Below are positions 38,501 to 47,500 of a stretch of 64,000 nt of DNA, one piece after another; the stretch's first letter is position 1, and every line of letters begins with the position of its first letter. The notes below the pieces were generated by a model. That model had not been told where the DNA came from and searched no databases. It saw nothing but the letters and a program-made list of their open reading frames with translations. Both the position numbers and the translations under genes were made by a program. Where the stretch lies: assembly GCF_002775205.1 (NCBI RefSeq), contig NC_036464.1:2632534-2696533 (forward strand), in the 5' to 3' direction. The stretch is from Xiphophorus maculatus. Taxonomy: Eukaryota > Chordata > Actinopteri > Cyprinodontiformes > Poeciliidae.

Positions 38501-41500
38501 GACTGTTTTCCCAATGCCAGCCACTCCCTTTGTCATCACTGTTCTGATTGGTTGGTCTCTTCCAGGTGGGACTTTAAAGATGTCTTCTTGTCGGATTGTT
38601 GTTTCTGGTCTGTGTGGTTTCCTGGATGCTGTTTCAATCTGTCTGACCTCATGTTCATCATTGACTTCTGCAGTCCCTCCCTCTGTGATGTAGAGCTCTG
38701 TGTAGATCTGGTTCAGAAGGGTTGGACTTCCTGCTTTATCAATCCCTTCAAACACACACTGGAACTTCTTCTTCAGACCAGATTTAAGTTCATGTTCACA
38801 AACTGCAGCAATATGTTCTAAATGAACACAAAAAGTAAAATCAGAAAGGATACAAAATCATCTTTTGAAGATAATTTGAATAAATGAGATTCAATCTCAT
38901 CAGACTTCAGTAAATGTGTGATTTATCCATCAGGTCAAATCTTTGTAGAAATCCTCTTACTGCTCAGCAGACGGTCAACCAGCTCCTCCTGCCTCATCCT
39001 CCTCAGGAAGTTCTGTATGATCTTCATCACTGCCTTTCTGCTGCTCCTCTGGTCTTCATCATCACCTTCCAACTCCTCCTCATCATCTCTTAGACTCTCT
39101 GAACATTCTGGGTCATCTGGACTCAGAACGTTCTGGATCTTCTTCAGCTCTTTCTTCACAAAAGTGACAATGTTGTCCTCCAGCAGCTGGAACAGAATAA
39201 CAGATGAAGGACACATCAGACTGAAATTATGGAGCCAAACATCAGATCCACGTTGGACAGACTGACATCCTCTGGTCTACAAAATGCAGCCTGGAGATGA
39301 GTGTGAACAGAACCCATGGAAAAGTAGTTATTCATGACTTTTGGCTCTTAGGGGAGTGAACACCTAAGATCTTATCCTGCTCTCTCTCATCCTTACTGAT
39401 AACTTTGCCTGTGAGTTATTTTTAAAATCACGGGTTTTATAGTTATACTGACATTATCGACATTATAACTGGATTACTTCAAACCTAATCCATTCTGACC
39501 TAATCCAGTTATGATGGATTAGGTTTGGGGGGGATTTTCTTAGTTTTATTTTTACCTTACTTTTCTTCACTTCCAAGTTGAACCAGGGCAAAATGCCTCC
39601 GGCCGACCCCAGGGTCATTAACAGTATTATGCAACGACTTCAGTCTATAGAAATGAAGATCCAATGGCTGGAAGTGAACATTGAGATCAACACTGCCTGT
39701 GGAAATGAGACAACTCTTCCTCAAATCAACAGAGAGGTCGTACGCCCCACACCAAGCAACTCACCCTGGAACGCTCAGGGTGCCAAGCCGAAACAAAAGT
39801 CTCTCCCTGCAGATCCCATGAGGCGACTGACAGGGAGAACCCCTCACCTGGACGAATCAGCGTGGCCGGCTCTGAGCCGAAACCCACCTTCAACTTCAAC
39901 ACCTGCTCCACCAAAGAAAAACAAACAAGCAGCTGCAACCAAAACTGTTCCACCGACCCCGCTCCCAAGGACAGAGCGTCCAGCCCGGGCCTCAAAACAT
40001 TCTGACTCTGTGGGAATCCCACTGAAAAACAGATTTTCTGTACTCCAGCCTGAGCCTCTGAGTGAAACCTCGCTTTCAAACACCAACAATGAGGAAAGAC
40101 CAACACATCCACCCCCTAAAGCCCCAAAGGACAAAGCGGCTACCAGGAAAACGAAAGGTATGCCAAGAGTGCTTATCGTTGGAGATGAGGCAGTAAATGG
40201 AATCAGTCACGTTTGCAATCCCAAGAAAACGAGAGTGATTTCTTTTCCTGGTGACACTGTATCTGATTTAACCAACAAAGTTCTCTCTCTAACCACTGAT
40301 CAGATAAATAATGAGACTTTAGTTGTGCATGTTGGACCCAACAATCTGGCAAAACTGAAGTGGAAAGTTACAATAAGGTCACATCTGCTGGTTATTTTGC
40401 TATATGTTTATTCTAAGTTCCTGTATAGTCCCACCAAAATAAAGCTATTTGGGTTACATGTGCAAGGCTGGGAGTTGTTTTCTACAGCTGCATCAGAACC
40501 AGACTGTCTCGACCCTTGTTTTGGATCCATTATCCTTTGTGTAAAACTCATGTGTTTCTCTGCCTGGCAGAGCTTTTCACCCAGATCTGCTTCATTATTG
40601 ATTGACCTACAAGCTCTCTGTATTGTGCACAATATATGAATCAACCTGATTGAGTGATTTCACCTGAACAGTGCTTGGAAATAGTTTTTCCACAACAATC
40701 TGAGATTGTGAAAAAGGACTTTATCACTTAAACACTATTGGAAAATTAAAAATGAAGTTATTTCTCAGTGGTCCAATTCAATCACCTCAATGGGGGGATG
40801 AAAAACACTCCAGGTTGAACATGATAAACAAATGGCTGATTAAAAGCTGCTCTGCTAGCTCAGTGACCTTCATCGATAACCTCTGGATCTATTGGCAGCG
40901 CTTTCACCTTTTTGGAAGAGGCGGATGCAATCTTAATAAACATGGGATAAAGCTGCTCACTACAAACCTTTTTCATTTTATCAACAAGGACAGCAACGTG
41001 ATCATCGCTTCAGAAGAACAGGTTCAAAAATTTCTGACTAGGATGGAACCCTCTGCTTATCAGGTGCCAAAACAAGCTGATACATCAACTGGAGGCGGAG
41101 CGACTGGTTCCCTTCCTCCTTCCCCCCTCCCTCTCTGCTCCTAAACTCATTCACAGGATTCACAAGATACCTATGAAGAAATGTCTTCTGGACCAGAGTT
41201 TCTTAAATTTACAGATGGAATGAACCAACAGGTTGTACTTGGGACGTCTCTCCTTAGCGCTCACGTAGCAGACCTCACTTCATTTAAGCCACCTGACTCT
41301 AACTTCCCAGAGGATCCATCACTCTGCGTTTCTGAGGTCTGAGGCCGGGGTCCAGACTTTATCTTTACACATGTCTTCCTTCAGAATGTGTCTCGCCCCC
41401 CGACACTGCAGAACAAGACATTACCTGTCCGGATCCAGGGCTGGCCCAAAGCATATACAAACTAAGCAGCCGCTTAGGCCCCCAAGGCCACCAAGGGGCC

Positions 41501-44500
41501 CCCTTGGTGAGCTGATTTTTATTTTTTTTTAGTAATAATTTCTATGTCAATATAATATCAAAAACCCATGATGATTTTCAGTTTACAGTTTCAGATATCA
41601 TTGATTCCATTAAAGTGAAGGTCGTGTCTGGTAGGAAGAAATCTCCATGGAGAAATGCACACAGTGGCGCCGGATTCATTTTTGAGGTGGGAGCGAACAA
41701 GTGCAGTGAATGTCATTCGCTGCACTTGTTCCATTTCACTATGAAGTGATTTGTCTATACAATAATATATATATTTGATAAGGTATGTAGAAATTATAAT
41801 TTTATTGATAAAGTGAAAATAAAGAAATTGCTCTTGGGGAGCCCTGGTGGCTGTGGTAGGTACCGCATTCTTCGCCGGTAACATGAGCTGCCGTGCAGAG
41901 AGCAGTGAGCATCCAGACGTAGCTCCGGTCAGAAGTTAAGCAAGCAAAACAATGTCTCAAAAAAGGACTTATCCTTCAGGGAGGGGGAGAAAAGAAAAAA
42001 AGAATATAAAAACATAAAGGTTTTAATGAGCCTTGGTAATGTAATGTAATGACTTAGACTTGTACTTTATTGATCCCTTGGGAAGACTCCCTCAGGAAAT
42101 GTAAAAGATTAATAAAGCTACTAATAGAACATTAATAGAACGGTCCAGTTCAACAGCCAAACATTTATGCTAGGGTCTTTGTGTTTGTGTGAAACTGAGT
42201 TTAAACTTTAAATGAGTTGATTCTCATGGTGGCTCTGGATATTTCTGAGGTATTTTTGGTTGATAACAATAATTAAAACTTGTCAATGTTTGACATTGTT
42301 AGATAAATGTTTTTCCGTCAGGCTACAAGCTGCTACATGATGAGCTGCTCTATGTTGTTTGCTGCTGAGCAAAATCATTTAGTGGCTAAAAACATTATTT
42401 TTACATCAACTTCCAAGTTATGAGAAACTTCTGTTAAAATCATTTGAAGGCTCAGAATCAGTCCGGTACCGGTACCGGTCCACATTCTCAGGGGAGAAAG
42501 TCTCACCTGGTATGAATTACATTTTTAGCTGTTGGAGTAACGCTTAAGAGAAATGAATTTAATCAAAGAATGTCATGAATATGTATAGAGCTGCACCGAT
42601 TGCAGTTTTCTGGCCGATCCCTGGTTACCAATCTTTAAAAAGCCTGACCTGCTGATTTAGATTTTGGCTGAAATGAATTTTTAAATGTCGCTAAATGTAG
42701 CAAGAAAGTCACTGAGTTGGTAACAATGAGGTGAATATTGTTAGCTGTAAACGTTCAGACCTGGTGGGTCTGTCAGTCTAACGTCTCACTGCAGAGCAGA
42801 AGAGGACAGAGATGATTTATAAACCTTTGCTGATGAAGATAAGATCAGCTTCACATGTAAGTATCGGCCAATCACGATGCCCCAAAATGAAGGAAATCGG
42901 CTCCCAGAAATCAACTGGTTAATAAATCAGTTGGTCAATAAATGTATCCTATATTATACATGTTTATAATGTAAACCACTGCCAGAGATGTAATAAGTTT
43001 ATGGCAGGTGTGTGAATGACCTAATGATCAGACTGCTGATTGCAGCCGGTCCACATTGTTAGCAGAACCAGAGGGCCCCAAAACCACATTTGTCTCAGGG
43101 ACCCATGGAGGCTGGGGCCGGCCCTGTCCGGATCACTACAAGAAAATTTACAAAAAACAAAAATACAAAATACAGCGGTCTTAGTTCAAACCTCAGACTG
43201 AAGAACTTTTGGCCTCCAAGTCACTAAAACTACTTTAAACTTTAAAGCCCAGATCTCTCTGTGCTACAGCTCTATTAATTAATGATTTCATCACTGAGCA
43301 TAATATCCATGTTATGTTTCTGACAGAAACATGGTTGAATAATAATGAACCTGTAAGTGTCAATAAAATTGTTTATTTCTTGAAAAAATGTATGTTTATT
43401 TCTAAAAGATAGAATAATGTATTTTAAGTTGTTTGGTTCACGTTTTAAGATTTGTGTTAAATGGTTGTATTTTATTTTGTGTCAAATCATTTTTTGTCAA
43501 ATGTTATCGCGAGATTTGTGTGCATGTGTGAGGCTGCGAGACTTAAATAACCATAGAAGAAGCAGAAGCCCGTGCCAGAGCTATGTGTAGCAGCCTCATG
43601 TCCTGTTGTCAAGGTATTTTGTAGTTATGTTTATAATGTTTTGTGAATTTATTGGTTATGGTGTTTAATGGTTTTTTTAATTGCTTAATATTTTGGTTTA
43701 GAGTGAACAACGACAAATGATTCGGTTAAAGACCTCCGAAGTGGCAGGCGGCCACGAGGTAACCTTTTTGTCAAAGCACGTGTCACCTGTCTGTTTGTAA
43801 ATGTATCTATGTCTAAAGCTTTGTGTTTTATTTCTGTAGTTTTCACGGCAAAAAATAAAGAGCCCGTCTTAAGAAAGCCGTGCCAGAGTTGTCACTTTGG
43901 AGCTACAGAATCGATCGTACTAATTGAATCTGCGCCTCCTAACTACAATTTCTTCAATGAGAATAGAAAACATAAAAAAGGAGGAGGCGTGGCTTCAATA
44001 TCTAAAAATACCATAAATTGTAGTAAAATCTCTTTGGGTCTCTTCACCTCTTTTGAGTATCTTGGAATTGAGGTTAAAGGCCACAAACGAACTTTGACTG
44101 TAACTTTATACAAAACTCCAACTTTTGTGGAAAATTTCTTTACTGACTTGAATGAACTTCTATCTCTCATATGTATTGATTATGATTGTTTAATAATTGT
44201 CGGTGATTTCAACATTCATGTTGACAACCCCCAAGACAGAGGGGCAAAAAAGCTCGCTAATATTTTAGAGACTTTTTGTCTAACACAACATGTCAAACAA
44301 GCAACACACACTCAAGGACACACACTGGACCTGGTTATCAGTAAGGCTGTGAATATTTCCAATGTCTCTGTAACTGATGTCGCCTGTCGCATCACTTCCT
44401 GTTATCTTTGAAAGTTCTTTATCCTTTAACCCACTTGGACAAACAGCAACCATCACAAAACGTTCTCTCACTGAAAACACAGCAGAAACTTTTAATCAAA

Positions 44501-47500
44501 TCTACTCTTCTTCCTCACCCTTAAGCTGTAATGATGTTGATGAGTTAGTAGATGATTTTCAGTCTAAAGTTTCAGATATTATTGATTCCAATAAAGGGAA
44601 AGTTGTCTGGTAGGAAGAAATCTCCATGGAGAAATGCACACAGTGGCGCCGGATTCATTTTTGAGGTGGAGGGTCATGGGGTGTTTGTCTCCTCTGTTAC
44701 GCACTTTGAATGTCAGGCATTTGTTCAATTGATATGATGGCTCCTGTCAATCAGTTCAGTGGGTTTGTTGCATTTTGTCCCTTAATAAACAGTAAACATC
44801 TCTAACCTGGAGGAAACATTTTGGGTCTACCATGTGCTGCGGTCTGGCTGATCTGATGATTGTTTGCTATTAAATGCGCTGCGGTCATAGAGATTTGGTG
44901 GAAAATAATCAGGAATAAATGTTAAGTTGTCAGTGGGGAGGAAGATGCAGAAGGCAGCTTTACACAGAGCATTTAGATGGTGGAATGGACTTTATTCTAT
45001 TTTCCAAACTGGAGTCTGGAAAAATGTAAAAGAGGATAAATGTCTGCAGCCGACCTTGTCATGAATTGGTGGTGAGAGGTGGTGAGGCAGACGCAGCAGA
45101 CCCAGGTAAGAGGAATGATTGATTTTAATCAAGAACAAACACAGTCCAGCAATGGGCAGCACGGCTGAGCGGAAGCCAGGGCTCGTCGCCGGTAGCCACC
45201 ATAAACACGACTGCACAACACGAAAGATAGAACGCACATTAGACGAGGACCAGACAAAGAACAGACACACAGGTGACACTAAATACACTGGGGGTAATCA
45301 GGGAACAAGAAACACCTGGGAACTAATCAAGGGGAGAACAGGACAACACAGAGACACAGGAAACTCAAAATAAACACACAGCAAAACACAGATCATGACA
45401 GACCTGAGAACAGCTGAATACAGATCGACGGTATTAAAACATCGAGTTTGTATGAAGGTTTTGTCATCATTACATCATTGATGTGAACGACCAGTAGCAA
45501 GTTAAACAGTTGTAAAACCGGGAAACCGTCAGCTCTTCAGTTCGCCAAACCACACAACCACACACACGCGCACACACACACGCACACACACACACACACA
45601 CACACAAAAAGCTTATAAACCGGCGACCTGCCAGAACTGCACACACGGTAAAAAGCTCTGGCAGGATCTAAACAACCAATCTTACAACCACGGGAGGATT
45701 CAAACTCCTCTTGTTCATTTTTAGCTTACAGAAAAAGCGCCAAGCTGCCAAATTTACAAAAGTAAACTGACCAATAACATTTAGGCTTTGTGAGCAGCTC
45801 CATGGACTCACATAGACTGGCTACGTACAAGATGTTTTGACACAATAGATAGTTTTTTCTTCTAAATAGTAAAGAGGGTTAGATAATAAAAAAATTTCAA
45901 AAATTATTCTTGTCTGTTTCACTTAAAGGAAAATCTAAGGTACACAGTGCGTACAGCTGCAGGAGCCCTGAGCTCAGCAACTTGTTAAAAGTCCAAAATA
46001 TGCACAATATGCCGAGGATAGATAGATATGACAAAAATCACGACTGGTCAAATATTTGGAACATTAAAAAAATAATAATAACATAGATGTCAAATATCCT
46101 CAGCAATGCCAGTTTAGAGCAGCAGGACAACCTAATGGATCATCATGTTACAGCGCAGCAGCGCCATCTGGAGGCTGTGGGTCTAAAACCAAAAGGCAGC
46201 ACAGATTATAATTGCTGCATGTTCCACAAATTGTCTGAGTGGGACAGATAACCAGCCAGACTGCTGGTAATATTCTTGCATTAAAAACAAAATGAAAAAC
46301 ACCATGAATAAACTTTAATGTGTTTGTTATTTAGCAGACAAAAATGAATTTCAACGTATCTCCCCTCTCAGAAGGAGAAGTAGAGAGTGAGAGAAGGGGG
46401 AGGGGAGGCGTTGCGCAACAACACAACCTTCCAGACCCCTCAGGTTCAGGTTCTGGTTCTGCTCTGCATCAGAACCAGAACCAAACGAGGAGAAGCAGCA
46501 TTCAGCTTCTATGCACCACACATCTGGAACAAACTTCCAGAAAACTGTAAAACAGCTGAAACACTGAGATCCTTTAAATCTAGACTAAAAGCAGCTGGTT
46601 AGAGTTTTATTTAAAACATAATAAATTATGAATTTAATGTTAGAACTTGACTAAATGTCATGTTTTGATTGTTGATTCTATGTTGCATAACTCTGTGTTT
46701 TTGTGTCTGTTATGATGTAAAGCTTGTTGAAATGCTTTGCTGCTGAAATGTGATTGATTCATGTACAGACCTTAAACATGGAGTCCAGCTGCTGGGCAGA
46801 CGGACCCCTGGGAACCTCTGAGCTCTGCTGGTCCTGGTCCACTCTGAGGAGGAACCAGGAACAATTAGGAAATATTGATACAGCAGATTTCATAGATCAA
46901 ATCACCAAGAGCTTCACAGTAAAATCATTTAAACATAAAAACAGATCACTGCATAAACGCAATGAGAAAAGTTGAAAAGAGGAAGACAAAGTAAAAACCA
47001 GTAACATCAGAATCTCCCAGTAGACATTTTGACAAGTGGATCTTGAACTGGGACTTCAAACTCAGTCAGCAGATTTAAGAATTCATTTCCATGTGACTGG
47101 ATGTAAACCAGGCCAGAAACAGAAGCTCTCAGGTTTTCTTTCATTTGAGCCTCCAGAATTGGCAGAAACTACTGGACAGATGTTGAAACACCTAAAGTAA
47201 AAACTGAGAGGATTTTTGTTTGCCTTTGATTTCTGCTTGTTGTAGCAACAAACCAGTTTAATAAAAATATATTGACAGAGTCACAGCAGAGCATTTCTGA
47301 AAATATTCATTAGGTTTTTAAGTTTCACAATCATTTCTGAAATGTTTAAGTGCTGAAGATCACAGATAGGGAACAACATGAAGTCACTGGTTAAAATACA
47401 AATCATTGTTCGTCCTACAGCTGAGAAGGACTAAAACTCTTCATCACTAGAACCGAGGAAGACTTTCAGACATGACAAAACGGTTCAGTAACAAGGAAAG

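Larger units (their letters stand above)
39540..44650 (+). mobile_element. L2-like LINE with SGNH-type ORF1 and endonuclease, broken by three insertions
   Basis: ORF1 starts at about 39578 and endonuclease coding continues to 44613. It is interrupted by an LTR-like element (40356-40697), a hAT element (41436-43126) and a third insertion (about 43355-43865). It fills most of the 7.6 kb intron between NLR exons 3 and 4 and runs antisense to the gene. Reverse transcriptase is absent. Confidence 0.78.
44652..46356 (-). repeat. NLR module copy F (right half, no LRR exon)
   Basis: Starts GGATTCATTTTTGAGGTGG and follows the module order (GGGTCATGGGGTG, CA repeat, CGCCAAGCTGCC, GAGGATAGATAG, CAGCGCCATCTGG) to AAAATGAATTTCAACGT. 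It sits in the intron between NLR exons 3 and 4, upstream of the NACHT exon. It gives empty sites for element A, element B and the solo LTR at 32944. Confidence 0.88.

Noticed and set aside
37814-38821. Plus-strand frames opposite the NACHT exon
   Set aside because: They are shadows of the long minus-strand exon, which carries clear FISNA and NACHT motifs.
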